DNA of 51,696 nt, from contig JAGCOW010000005.1 of NCBI GenBank assembly GCA_017642535.1, forward strand, positions 1-51,696. Reading direction: 5' to 3'. Both the position numbers and the translations under genes were made by a program. Below, piece by piece: positions 36,387 through 44,460 of the stretch. This DNA comes from Bacteroidales bacterium (GTDB lineage Bacteria; Bacteroidota; Bacteroidia; Bacteroidales; UBA1715). The number at the start of each line of letters is the position of its first letter. The first letter of the stretch is position 1. The notes under the pieces were generated by a model, which did no database searches, was not told where the DNA came from, and worked only from the letters and a program-made list of their open reading frames with translations.

Positions 36387-37219
36387 TGAAGAAGATACTT
36401 GCTTTTATACTGTTGCTCTGCTGCCTTTCGTGCTCCGACGAATTCAGGGATACCGAGAAAACGGCTCCCATCGTTGTTGAAGGGTATGTAGAGGCAAATC
36501 AGTTAGTAAAAGTATTCCTTACGTTTCCGTTTTCCATCAACGATGAAATTGGAGAGGAGAACTATATGAATTTTATAAATTCCTATGCTAAAGTCGTGGT
36601 TACTACTGCATCTGAACGCGAAGTGCTTACGTTTAAGAAGGACGATAAACTTTTTCCGCCCTATTATTACTCATCGTCATTAATGACGGGTAAAGCAGGT
36701 GAGACTTATCATCTTGAAGTGATTTATCGTGGCGACACGATAACGGCAGAAACGACCGTACCTTCGGTACAGGCAGAAATCGACAGTTTATATTGTATGG
36801 AAATTGCTGGTGATACGTTGCACAAAAGCGTGTTGATTTCTGTCAATAGAATTGCTCCCGATGCTGTGCATTATTACAAGTTTTACACCCGAACTCAGCG
36901 ACAAAAAACGTTTTATCCCATTGTTTTTTCAACCTATTGCGATGAAACGTTCGGCTCTAAAATTTTAGTGGAATTGTCGGCCGGTCCAGAGAATTTTATG
37001 GATACGAGCACTACGACATTTTATGCCATTGGCGACACGGTAACCGTGAAAGTATCGGTTCTTGATGCCATACCGGGAGAATTCTGGCGTGTGTACGACA
37101 ATCAACAAGGATACAACAATCCTTTTTCCAATGGTTCGAATCTACCGTCAAACGTAAAAGGAGGATTAGGTGTTTGGACGGGATCGAACAGTATTCAACG
37201 GCAAATCATCATAAAATAA
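36383..37219 (+). CDS. DUF4249 family lipoprotein
   Basis: 278 residues, lipobox LSCSD (Cys17) after MMKKILAFILLLCC. Beta-rich body with the family opening TAPIVVEGYVEANQLVKVFLT and the late motif VSVLDAIPGEFWRVYDNQQG...NPFSNGSNLPSNVKGGLGVW. It is thought to sit on the outside of, or next to, its TonB-dependent receptor, whose gene it overlaps (ATGA). The frame has two possible Met starts one codon apart. Confidence 0.92.
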   Translation: MMKKILAFILLLCCLSCSDEFRDTEKTAPIVVEGYVEANQLVKVFLTFPFSINDEIGEENYMNFINSYAKVVVTTASEREVLTFKKDDKLFPPYYYSSSLMTGKAGETYHLEVIYRGDTITAETTVPSVQAEIDSLYCMEIAGDTLHKSVLISVNRIAPDAVHYYKFYTRTQRQKTFYPIVFSTYCDETFGSKILVELSAGPENFMDTSTTTFYAIGDTVTVKVSVLDAIPGEFWRVYDNQQGYNNPFSNGSNLPSNVKGGLGVWTGSNSIQRQIIIK

Positions 37220-37392
37220 AAAAGAAAAGGATTGCATTCCTGCAACCCTGGCAGCCCAAGAGGATTTATCCTCCCCTCAAGCTGAAGCAAATATATAAAA
37301 ATCTTCCCTCTTTGTCAATAGCAAAAAAGATTTTTTCTCCATCTTCTTGGGAAATCGTGGAACGATGATGATTTGTTCGGTACGATAATTCT

Positions 37393-37421
37393 GTAGGGCG
37401 GCCACAATGTGACAGCCCTAC
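37393..37421. repeat. REP-like palindrome, type B
   Basis: GTAGGGCGGCCACA / A / TGTGACAGCCCTAC. Stem type as at 49980. It lies in the 269-base gap between the convergent DUF4249 and 200-residue protein genes; a GATGATGAT flank occurs about 20 bases upstream. Confidence 0.85.
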
Positions 37422-37437
37422 CATCTAACAACACAAA

Positions 37438-37466
37438 AAAACCCGATCCTTGCGGGACCGGGTTTT
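37438..37466 (-). terminator. Rho-independent terminator of the gene at 37489-38091
   Basis: Arms AAAACCCGATCC and GGACCGGGTTTT, with T residues following on the minus strand. It may work in both directions. Confidence 0.88.
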
Positions 37467-37488
37467 GTTTTAGTTATGGAATCACTTT

Positions 37489-38091
37489 CTAAAGCCAATT
37501 ATCGGGATTTCTTAATGCGTTTTTCAGTTTCTCCGACTCATTTTTTAATTCATTTTCGAAATAATCGATTGCCATCGTTTTTGCCTCTTTATAGCTATAT
37601 GTACAATATCGTTTAACAACATATTTTCCTTTTTCATTTTTATAGAAATCTGCCAAAATAGGGCCGCTCATCATTTTTTGTTTGCATTTTTCTTCAACTA
37701 TGCTCAATACTTCTGCCACTGTAATGGAACTTTTTTCTTGGATTCCGCCGTTTTTTTCTATAATGGACTTCATTTTCTTCATAACCTGATTGAGCATATC
37801 TTGCACAGCTTTTTCACGAGCCGTGGCTTTTGCCTGAGTTAACGACGCATCCGATGCTATTCCAAGTGCCATAAGATATCTCGGCGAGCCATCACTCTCT
37901 TTGGTCGATTGGTTTGCATAAACAAATTCCAACTGTTTTTTCATTGGGTGCAGGGCGTCAGGCAATATATCATAGCCTTCTTTTGACAACTGTTTTGCTT
38001 CAACTTTTGGTTTATCAATCGTTGCTTTTTGAGCAACCGACATCAACGAAAAACCACAAACAATCGTAAGAATTAACAATAACCTTTTCAT
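37489..38091 (-). CDS. Exported protein of unknown function
   Basis: 200 residues with a clear signal peptide (MKRLLLILTIVCGFSLMSVAQ). The mature part is Lys-rich and largely helical, with a central block GIASDASLTQAKATAREKAVQDMLNQV that resembles the helical face of LPP20-like exported proteins. There is no lipobox. Monocistronic: promoter motif TACATTTG (minus) at 38110-38117 and its own terminator at 37438-37466. The neighbouring lipoprotein gene has a nearly identical terminator. Confidence 0.8.
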   Translation of the reverse strand: MKRLLLILTIVCGFSLMSVAQKATIDKPKVEAKQLSKEGYDILPDALHPMKKQLEFVYANQSTKESDGSPRYLMALGIASDASLTQAKATAREKAVQDMLNQVMKKMKSIIEKNGGIQEKSSITVAEVLSIVEEKCKQKMMSGPILADFYKNEKGKYVVKRYCTYSYKEAKTMAIDYFENELKNESEKLKNALRNPDNWL

Positions 38092-38182
38092 AGTTTTAAT
38101 TTTTATATCACAAATGTAGTGAATATATCAATAATCATACCATCACAGAAAAAAATGTGCCATCGTCACCACAGGACACAAA

Positions 38183-38215
38183 AAAACCCGATTCGAAATG
38201 AACCGGGTTTTTTTT
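38183..38215 (-). terminator. Rho-independent terminator of the lipoprotein gene at 38230
   Basis: Arms AAAACCCGATTC and GAACCGGGTTTT with T/A runs on both sides, so it could end transcription in either direction. The stem shares AAAACCCG/CGGGTTTT and the same mismatch position with the terminator at 37438. Confidence 0.9.
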
Positions 38216-38229
38216 AAATTATGGTTAGA

Positions 38230-38763
38230 TTATTTTTCTGCTTTTAAAACCCAAATGTTGAGTGTTAAATCTTCAGATGCTTCGTCGTAGCTTACAACTT
38301 CGAAGAAACCTTCACATTTTTCATTCTTGAAAGCAACTGCTTTTTTACCAGCTTCAATTTTGTTGCTGATGTCGATTGAAGTTGCACCATCTTTAGCGAA
38401 GTCTGCTTTTTCAAATTTGTTAGCAACTGCATCACCAATCATAATGAATTTTGTTTCTGATGCTTGAGCTTTAACGATTTCGTTGTCAGCTATAGAACCA
38501 GAGATGAAACGGAAATTGTCGCTAAGTGTTTGGAAACAGAATATTACGTTAGTAGCAACATCACCCAATTGAGTTTTTGTTTGAACACCATTGTCGAATG
38601 TGTAGAACGAACCATTTGCTGATTTTGCACCACCCATTACGATTGTGCTTTGTGTGTAAGTTGCGCCAGATTTACCTTCTTGATCACCTGGTTCATCATC
38701 ACCACATGCTGCGAAACCGAAAGCAGCTACTAAGCCAAGAGCTAAAAATTTTAATTTTTTCAT
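38230..38763 (-). CDS. Small lipoprotein of unknown function
   Basis: 177 residues. Signal MKKLKFLALGLVAAFGFAAC with Cys20 as the lipidation site, followed by an acidic linker GDDEPGDQEG typical of surface-exported Bacteroidota lipoproteins. The rest is beta-prone; no family recognised. Monocistronic, with a full promoter (TTG and TATCTTTG) and a strong terminator; the codon choice is narrow, suggesting good expression. Confidence 0.8.
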   Translation of the reverse strand: MKKLKFLALGLVAAFGFAACGDDEPGDQEGKSGATYTQSTIVMGGAKSANGSFYTFDNGVQTKTQLGDVATNVIFCFQTLSDNFRFISGSIADNEIVKAQASETKFIMIGDAVANKFEKADFAKDGATSIDISNKIEAGKKAVAFKNEKCEGFFEVVSYDEASEDLTLNIWVLKAEK

Positions 38764-38808
38764 AATACTTTTTGTTTAAATTGTTAATAAGTTAAATTTT
38801 TGACACCA

Positions 38809-38843
38809 CAAAGATACACCTTTTTTTTATTGTGCAATAAAAA
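38809..38843 (-). promoter_or_regulatory. Promoter of the small lipoprotein with a palindrome over the -33 region
   Basis: On the minus strand TTG (38837-38835), 18 bases, then TATCTTTG (38816-38809). A perfect 20-base palindrome, TTTTTATTG TG CAATAAAAA (38824-38843), covers the -33 box and may be an operator. Confidence 0.6.
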
Positions 38844-38868
38844 GGTAGTTTTTTTTCTAATAACGAAG

Positions 38869-39426
38869 TTAAAATATTGTTTTATACATACGTATAGTGT
38901 TCCCCTTTAGTTCTGAGCATTTAACGAATCCACATTTTGCATAAAAATTAACTGTTGAGTATTGATTTACGGAATCGTGAAATGCATCAACAACCAAAAA
39001 CAAAAGACCTATTTTTTCTGATGCATCGACTGCAAAATCCAAAATTCTTTCAATAATAGCTTTCCCATAATGCTTTTGTCGTAAATCTTTTTTCACACAC
39101 AAATATGATATGTCTAAAGCAGGATAATATTGCTTTGACATAAATTTCTTCACATGTTCACCAAAACTATCGTCCAAAATAGCTTTTTCGTCCGAAAAAT
39201 CTTCTTTATAGTCGTCTTCCAACAGCAGAGAATCACATGCTAACGAAAAAAAAGCAACTAATTCTCCATTTTCCTTAACCGAATATGGGACACTTAGTTT
39301 TAGAATAACGTTTTCTTCAAATTCACCACTATGTATAAACTCGTCGAATTCTTTAACTCCGCAATAAAAATCATTAAGAATGGAGAAATCATCCATTCTT
39401 TCTATTTGTAAATCATTGTGCCCCAT
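38869..39426 (-). CDS. GNAT acetyltransferase, toxin-like (TacT type) candidate
   Basis: 185 residues. It opens with the form seen in GNAT toxins and their relatives: ILNDFYCGVKEFDEFIHSG (a substrate-side helix), a mid-protein strand LVAFFSLACDSLLL, then LDISYLCVKKDLRQKHYGKAIIERILDFA, which carries a degenerate acetyl-CoA loop, and FYAKCGFVK. TacT-like toxins acetylate aminoacyl-tRNA. A 49-codon ORF ends 3 bases upstream under a shared promoter, where an antitoxin would be expected, but it is not a recognised DUF1778 antitoxin. A plain metabolic acetyltransferase remains possible. Confidence 0.75.
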   Translation of the reverse strand: MGHNDLQIERMDDFSILNDFYCGVKEFDEFIHSGEFEENVILKLSVPYSVKENGELVAFFSLACDSLLLEDDYKEDFSDEKAILDDSFGEHVKKFMSKQYYPALDISYLCVKKDLRQKHYGKAIIERILDFAVDASEKIGLLFLVVDAFHDSVNQYSTVNFYAKCGFVKCSELKGNTIRMYKTIF

Positions 39427-39429
39427 AAG

Positions 39430-39579
39430 TTATAAAGAGAAGGTTGCGGTTTTGTGTGTTTTTGACGGCGTTGATTTTTTCTGTTTTTGCATACGTTTAA
39501 ACATTGCGTCAACATCTTTTGTTAAACGTTTCGCAAAATCTCCTTTTATGGGCTCGTGTATGGTCTTAATACTTAACAT
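39430..39579 (-). CDS. Small basic protein of 49 residues upstream of the GNAT gene
   Basis: ATG at 39579-39577, stop TAA at 39432-39430, giving 49 residues beginning MLSIKTIHEPIKGDFAKRL and containing DVDAMFKRMQKQKK; the C-terminal half is Lys/Thr/Ser-rich and probably disordered. It lies 21 bases downstream of a canonical promoter and 3 bases before the GNAT ATG, so it is well placed to be translated. No family recognised. It could be an antitoxin, a leader or a small regulator. Confidence 0.6.
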   Translation of the reverse strand: MLSIKTIHEPIKGDFAKRLTKDVDAMFKRMQKQKKSTPSKTHKTATFSL

Positions 39580-39599
39580 TTTTATGTAGTTTTATGTTT

Positions 39600-39629
39600 G
39601 CAAATATACATATATTTTTGGTTTTTCAA
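39600..39629 (-). promoter_or_regulatory. Promoter of the mini-ORF/GNAT operon
   Basis: On the minus strand TTG (39629-39627), 18 bases, then TATATTTG (39608-39601) followed by C. This fits the Bacteroidota consensus and supports the ORF at 39579. Confidence 0.75.
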
Positions 39630-39666
39630 CTTAAAACGAAAATCTTTATTCGTACGTTCCAATCGC

Positions 39667-39689
39667 GGACGCAAACATTGCGTCCCTAC
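39667..39689. repeat. REP-like palindrome, type C (GTAGGGACGCAA)
   Basis: Read on the minus strand it is GTAGGGACGCAATG then TTTGCGTCC, one arm truncated. The minus-strand reading matches the element at 48544-48566 almost base for base. Confidence 0.75.
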
Positions 39690-39852
39690 GAACATAAAAT
39701 TCAACTCTCAATTGTCAATTCTCAATAAAATCGACCTCGACAAGCTCTGCCACCTTTGATTCTTACCTTGACAATTGCTTTATATAATGTATAATCCTTC
39801 GTTTTTCGTGAAATTATTTCGCTTTCCCTTCTTTCATTTCAGAATTTAAGTA

Positions 39853-39860
39853 TATATTTG
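39853..39860 (+). promoter_or_regulatory. Promoter -7 motif of secDF
   Basis: TATATTTG followed by CC, 40 bases before the secDF ATG. Confidence 0.6.
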
Positions 39861-39900
39861 CCGTCTAAAAAATAAGAAGGTCAATTAAAACTCTAAAAAA

Positions 39901-42900
39901 ATGCAAAACAGAGGATTTATCCGTGTGTTTACAGTCTGCTTGGTGTTAGCAGCTATCTATTCACTTTCGTTCACGTACTTCACGTCGAAGGCAAATCGCG
40001 ACGCCGACAAGTACGCTACTGAAAAGGCAAATGGTGACAACAACGCATACGCAATGTATCAGAAACAATTCTTGGATTCGTTGTCACAACAAGACGATTA
40101 CTACAATTTCTTATGGTTACGTAAGTTTAGCTTGAACGAGTGTCACCAACACGAACTCAACCTTGGTCTTGACTTGAAGGGCGGTATGAACGTAACACTT
40201 CAAATCTCTACTCGTGACTTGATTACGAACCTTTCGTCGGACGGCGAAAATGATACCATGTTGGTTAGCACTTTGAATCTTGCCGACAAATACGAACAAG
40301 AAGCTGGCGAAACGTATATCACCGCTTTCGGAAAAGCTTTCGAGGAATTATATCCGAACAACTTTATGCGCACAATGTTCGTGGCAAACGAGGATATGAT
40401 GGGTAAAATCAATTACAACTCGACAAACGAAGAAGTTTTGGACGTGTTGCAAAAAGAAGAGACTACCGCGATTGAAAATACGTTCAACGTAATCAGAACT
40501 CGTATCGACCGTTTCGGTGTTACACAACCTAACATCCAAAACATTGGTGGCGGAAGAATCTTGATAGAACTTCCAGGTGTGGAAGACCGCGAACGTGTTC
40601 GTGAACTATTGGAAAGCTCTGCACAGTTGGAATTCTGGGAAACTTACAACAATTCGGAAGTATATCAGATTTTGTTCTCAATCAACAATACATTGGCTGC
40701 AATGAACAAAACGCAGGAAACTGCTAAGGAAGAAGCAAAAGAAGAGGCAACTCCTGCAAAAGAAGAAGCCAAAGCCGACACGACGGAACTTTCATTGAAG
40801 GAACAAATCCAAAAAGGCGACTCTACGGCTGTTGACTCTGCTCAAATGATGGCTCAAAATGCTGAAGAATTCAAGAAGGCAAATCCGTTGTTCGCATTGT
40901 TGACGCCAAACATCGACCGTGAAGGTCACGTGGGCTACGGTCCTATCGTGGGTTATGCAAACTCTATCGATTTGGAGAAAATTGACTCAATCTTCGCAAT
41001 GCCTGCAATCAAGGCAATCTTGGCAGAAAACGCTCCTGAACTGAAACTTACGTGGTCGAAAAAATCCGACAACGGTTTCTATACATTAATCGCTTTGAAA
41101 GACGCTGATTTGGATGGTCACGCATCGTTGGAAGGCAACGTGGTTGTTGACTCTCGTCCAGAATTCTCTAACACGGGCGGCGGCGCAAGCGTTCGTATGG
41201 TTATGAACAGCGAAGGTGCAAAAGAATGGAAACGTTTGACGAAAGAAAACATCGGTCGTTCTGTTGCCATTGTACTTGACGGTTATGTATATTCTTATCC
41301 TACCGTTCAATCAGAAATTGGCGACGGTATATCTTCTATCACGGGTGATTTCACGATTGCTCAGGCAACCGACTTGGCAAACATCTTGAAGTCTGGTAAA
41401 CTTTCTGCTCGTGCACGCATTATGAACGCAGAATTCGTCGGTCCTTCACTTGGTAAGGAATCAATCAGAACAGGTATCTTGTCGTTCATCTTCGCATTCA
41501 TATTGGTATTGATTTATATGATATTCTACTATCGCAAGGCAGGTGCTGTGGCAAGCGTTGCATTGTTGTTGAACTTGTTCCTCATCTTCGGTGTGCTTGC
41601 ATCGCTTGGAGCAGTATTGACACTTTCTGGTATTGCCGGTATCGTGCTTACACTTGGTATGGCAGTCGATGCCAACGTGATTATCTACGAACGTATCCGT
41701 GAGGAACTTGCTGCTGGCAAGGGTACGAAACTTGCAATTGCCGACGGTTTCAAAAACGCTTATTCGGCTATCATCGACGGTCAGGTTACAACATTCTTGA
41801 CAGGTTTGATTTTGTTCATCTTCGGTACAGGACCTATCCAAGGTTTCGCAACCACGTTGTTGATTGGTATCTTGACATCATTGTTCTGTGGTATCTTCAT
41901 CACTCGTCTGATTTTCGAAAGATTCTTGGACAAGAAGAAAGAAATCACATTCGACAGCAACTTGACTCGTGGCGCGTTCAAGAATGTGAACATCGACTTC
42001 ATCAAATCGGGTAAAATCACGGCAGTTATCTCTGCTATTATGATTGTTGCTTCACTTGCTTCAATCGGAATCAGAGGATTCGACGTAGGTGTTGACTTTG
42101 CTGGTGGTCGTACATATATTGTTGAAATGCAAGGCGAACGTAACGTTGAACAAATTGCAGCTTCGTTGGCAGGACAATTCAATGGTGCTGCTCCTGAAGT
42201 AAAAACGTACGGTGCTTCTTCGGTAAAAGTTACGACGAACTACAAAATCAACGAGAAATCGAACTCCGACATTGATGCGGAAATTGAAAACAAATTGTAC
42301 GAAGGAATGAAATCATTCTTGGGCGACAACGTTACGCCTGAATCATTCAAGCAAGACAACTTGAAACAATCAAGCATGGTTGGTCCTACAATCGCAAACG
42401 ACATTATCTACGGTGCAATTGTGGCTATCATCATCGCATTGATATTCATGTTCTTGTACATCTTCGTTCGATTCTCGAAATGGCAATATGGTCTTGGTGC
42501 CGTTGCCGCATTGTTCCACGATACAATCATAGTAATCGGTATTTATTCATTGCTTTACGGAATCGTGCCATTCTCAATGGAAATCGGTCAGACGTTCGTG
42601 GCAGCAATCTTGACCATCATCGGTTACTCTATCAACGATACTGTGGTTGTATTCGACCGTATTCGTGAGTTCACGAGAGAATATCCGAAACGTAATACGA
42701 AGATGTTGTTCAACCAAGGTATTAACAGTACGATTAGCCGTACAATCAATACGTCAATGACAACATTCCTTACGTTGTTGATTATGTTCTTCTTCGGTGC
42801 CGATTCAATCAAGGGATTCGTGTTCTCAATGGCAATTGGTGTCATCATCGGTACATATTCTTCATTGTTCGTTGCATCGCCAATCTCGTATGCATTTATG

Positions 42901-42927
42901 AAGAAAAACAAAGGTGAAGAAGAATAA
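39901..42927 (+). CDS. secDF: Fused protein translocase subunit SecDF
   Basis: Proton-driven accessory of the Sec translocon that pulls exported proteins through the inner membrane. 1008 residues with SecD and SecF in one chain, the usual form in Bacteroidota. SecD half: LNLGLDLKGGMNVTLQIS near residue 85 and a large periplasmic P1 region with an acidic/Lys/Ala-rich insert (KEEAKEEATPAKEEAKAD, about 278-297), then six membrane helices. SecF half: FDVGVDFAGGRTYIVEM near residue 725, then the second six-helix bundle with SINDTVVVFDRIRE. Terminator at 42947-42979. Confidence 0.97.
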   Translation: MQNRGFIRVFTVCLVLAAIYSLSFTYFTSKANRDADKYATEKANGDNNAYAMYQKQFLDSLSQQDDYYNFLWLRKFSLNECHQHELNLGLDLKGGMNVTLQISTRDLITNLSSDGENDTMLVSTLNLADKYEQEAGETYITAFGKAFEELYPNNFMRTMFVANEDMMGKINYNSTNEEVLDVLQKEETTAIENTFNVIRTRIDRFGVTQPNIQNIGGGRILIELPGVEDRERVRELLESSAQLEFWETYNNSEVYQILFSINNTLAAMNKTQETAKEEAKEEATPAKEEAKADTTELSLKEQIQKGDSTAVDSAQMMAQNAEEFKKANPLFALLTPNIDREGHVGYGPIVGYANSIDLEKIDSIFAMPAIKAILAENAPELKLTWSKKSDNGFYTLIALKDADLDGHASLEGNVVVDSRPEFSNTGGGASVRMVMNSEGAKEWKRLTKENIGRSVAIVLDGYVYSYPTVQSEIGDGISSITGDFTIAQATDLANILKSGKLSARARIMNAEFVGPSLGKESIRTGILSFIFAFILVLIYMIFYYRKAGAVASVALLLNLFLIFGVLASLGAVLTLSGIAGIVLTLGMAVDANVIIYERIREELAAGKGTKLAIADGFKNAYSAIIDGQVTTFLTGLILFIFGTGPIQGFATTLLIGILTSLFCGIFITRLIFERFLDKKKEITFDSNLTRGAFKNVNIDFIKSGKITAVISAIMIVASLASIGIRGFDVGVDFAGGRTYIVEMQGERNVEQIAASLAGQFNGAAPEVKTYGASSVKVTTNYKINEKSNSDIDAEIENKLYEGMKSFLGDNVTPESFKQDNLKQSSMVGPTIANDIIYGAIVAIIIALIFMFLYIFVRFSKWQYGLGAVAALFHDTIIVIGIYSLLYGIVPFSMEIGQTFVAAILTIIGYSINDTVVVFDRIREFTREYPKRNTKMLFNQGINSTISRTINTSMTTFLTLLIMFFFGADSIKGFVFSMAIGVIIGTYSSLFVASPISYAFMKKNKGEEE

Positions 42928-42946
42928 TTGATAATGAAGTAAGACC

Positions 42947-42979
42947 AAAGAGAGTATCAAGCAATTGGTACTCTCTTTT
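42947..42979 (+). terminator. Rho-independent terminator of secDF
   Basis: Arms AAAGAGAGTA and TACTCTCTTTT around a 12-base loop, with T residues at the end, 20 bases after the stop. Confidence 0.88.
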
Positions 42980-42993
42980 CATTTTCAAAAAAA

Positions 42994-43033
42994 CAACAAT
43001 TCTTAACTCTTAATTTTTAATTCTTAATTCTAT
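42994..43033. repeat. A/T-rich short-unit repeat (TTCTTAA/CTCTTAA type)
   Basis: Imperfect 7-10 base units ATTCTTAACTCTTAATTTTTAATTCTTAATTC. A related tract, with GAGAGTTGA units, is at 48511-48541, and shorter ones at 28873-28897 and 39701-39726. It ends right at the ispD start. Confidence 0.6.
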
Positions 43034-43036
43034 AAG

Positions 43037-43699
43037 GTGAAAAAACGATTTGCGGTCATAGTGGCAGGTGGCAAAGGGTTGCGAATGGGAAACGACATTC
43101 CCAAGCAATTCTTGGAACTGCATGGCAAACCAATACTGATGAGAAGTCTGGAATGTTTCCACAACTTTGATTCCGCAATGGAATGCATTGTTGTGTTGCC
43201 CGAAAGTCAGATAGATTATTGGAAGCAACTATGTACAAAACACAATTGCACCATACCACACAAAATCGTGTCAGGCGGAAAAGAGCGTTTCCATTCAGTA
43301 TTCAACGGCATTCGCACGATTTGCGAAGAGGGACTTGTGGCAGTTCACGATGGTGTTCGCCCTCTCATTTCACACGAAATGCTTCGTGACGGATTTGCCA
43401 CTGCGGAACAATTCGGTTCGGCCGTACCCTATATTGATTCTGTGGATTCGCTCAGAATTATTGACGAAACGGGCACGAAACCGATAAATCGTGCCACGGT
43501 AAAGCGAATACAAACTCCCCAGATTTTCGACGTGAAGCAGCTACAAGAAATCATGTCGGTTGATTTCCGCCCCGAGTTTACCGACGAAGCGACAGTGTGG
43601 GAACTTTCAGGAAAAACGTTGCATTTTTACAAGGGCGACACGAAAAACATAAAAATCACGACACCAGACGACCTAAAAATTGCTGATGTTTTGCTGTAA
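43037..43699 (+). CDS. ispD: 2-C-methyl-D-erythritol 4-phosphate cytidylyltransferase
   Basis: Third step of the MEP isoprenoid pathway; joins CTP and MEP. 220 residues with the nucleotidyltransferase opening FAVIVAGGKGLRMGNDIPKQFLELHGKPI, then VHDGVRPLIS, TVKRIQTPQIFD, TDEATVWE and KITTPDDLKIAD. The start is GTG (43037): an in-frame stop lies 12 bases upstream at 43025-43027 with no ATG between, so GTG is forced. dxr of the same pathway is at 13324. Confidence 0.96.
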   Translation: MKKRFAVIVAGGKGLRMGNDIPKQFLELHGKPILMRSLECFHNFDSAMECIVVLPESQIDYWKQLCTKHNCTIPHKIVSGGKERFHSVFNGIRTICEEGLVAVHDGVRPLISHEMLRDGFATAEQFGSAVPYIDSVDSLRIIDETGTKPINRATVKRIQTPQIFDVKQLQEIMSVDFRPEFTDEATVWELSGKTLHFYKGDTKNIKITTPDDLKIADVLL

Positions 43700-43723
43700 A
43701 ATATGTTTATTACTTTAAATGAA

Positions 43724-43752
43724 AAATAACCTCAACTATATAGAGGTTATTT
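43724..43752. terminator. Bidirectional terminator between ispD and the AbiEii gene
   Basis: AAATAACCTC (43724-43733) pairs with GAGGTTATTT (43743-43752), loop about 9 bases. T residues follow on the minus strand. The right arm overlaps the last codons and stop of the AbiEii gene. Confidence 0.75.
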
Positions 43753-44454
43753 CCTATCCAAATTTGCTCGAATTGGATACATTGCAAATAACTCCAATGC
43801 AGCTGCTGTTTCCGTCAAAAGATTATTTCGCACAAAGTTTTTCGACTGATTATCGAGCAACACTTCGCCCAAACCCTGCATTAAAATACGAGGATTATAG
43901 GAACGAACTTGGTTGGCACACCAAATGCAATAATCTTCAAGTTTTTTCTGTGTTCGTAGTTCCACGATTTCCGAATTTATCTCTGTGCGTTTTTTGAGAA
44001 AGAACCAAACGTCATAAATATCACGTGGAGTTATTCGCTCGCCCAAAGCACAAATTTTGTGGGCAAACATATCTGCTATAGTCATTACACGAATGTCAGT
44101 TCCCACCAAGGTGCGAATTTCATAATGATTCGGGAATGTACGATAGCTTATCTCTATTTTCAACATTCGTTCGCCTTTTTCGTAATCAAGAACAAGTATA
44201 GAACCATAAAGTTTCATCGCTTCGTCGTCAATCGTGCCGTATTGAAGCAACAGATTGTGCATGCGCTGAAAAACAAATTCGGCTTTGTCGGCATCTAACA
44301 GGTTGAAATCCAAATCAGTTGAAAAACGTGTCAAACCATGGAACAGCATAAGTGATGTGCCTCCTTTGAATGCAAGCAAGGGACTCAGATCCTTGTCACG
44401 AAATACGGCAAGAAGCACTTGTGTCATGAAATAGCGGTGTTTATTTATATCCAT
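43747..44454 (-). CDS. abiEii: AbiEii/AbiGii-family nucleotidyltransferase toxin (type IV TA)
   Basis: 235 residues of the DNA polymerase beta-like nucleotidyltransferase family. Active-site motifs: FKGGTSLMLFHGLTRFSTDLDFNL with Gly31, Gly32, Ser34, then Asp47 and Asp49 as metal ligands; a later acidic strand in MLKIEIS, and IADMFAHKICALGER. AbiEii proteins in other bacteria act as toxins (GTP- or tRNA-directed nucleotidyl transfer) and protect against phage by stopping growth. It begins 6 bases after the AbiEi gene, the normal order, antitoxin first. Confidence 0.92.
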   Translation of the reverse strand: MDINKHRYFMTQVLLAVFRDKDLSPLLAFKGGTSLMLFHGLTRFSTDLDFNLLDADKAEFVFQRMHNLLLQYGTIDDEAMKLYGSILVLDYEKGERMLKIEISYRTFPNHYEIRTLVGTDIRVMTIADMFAHKICALGERITPRDIYDVWFFLKKRTEINSEIVELRTQKKLEDYCIWCANQVRSYNPRILMQGLGEVLLDNQSKNFVRNNLLTETAAALELFAMYPIRANLDRK

Positions 44455-44460
44455 AACGTT

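Larger units (their letters stand above)
39580..39900. other. Divergent intergenic region, GNAT operon to secDF
   Basis: 321 bases. It holds the GNAT-operon promoter, a REP-like element at 39667-39689, a short A/T repeat tract (CAACTCTCAATTGTCAATTC, about 39701-39720) and the secDF promoter motif TATATTTG at 39853-39860. No gene seen. Confidence 0.75.

Noticed and set aside
37174..37368. 64-codon open frame after the DUF4249 gene
   Set aside because: It starts inside DUF4249, has low-complexity Lys/Pro content, no initiation context and no homology I can recognise; this part of the intergenic region holds no gene I can support.
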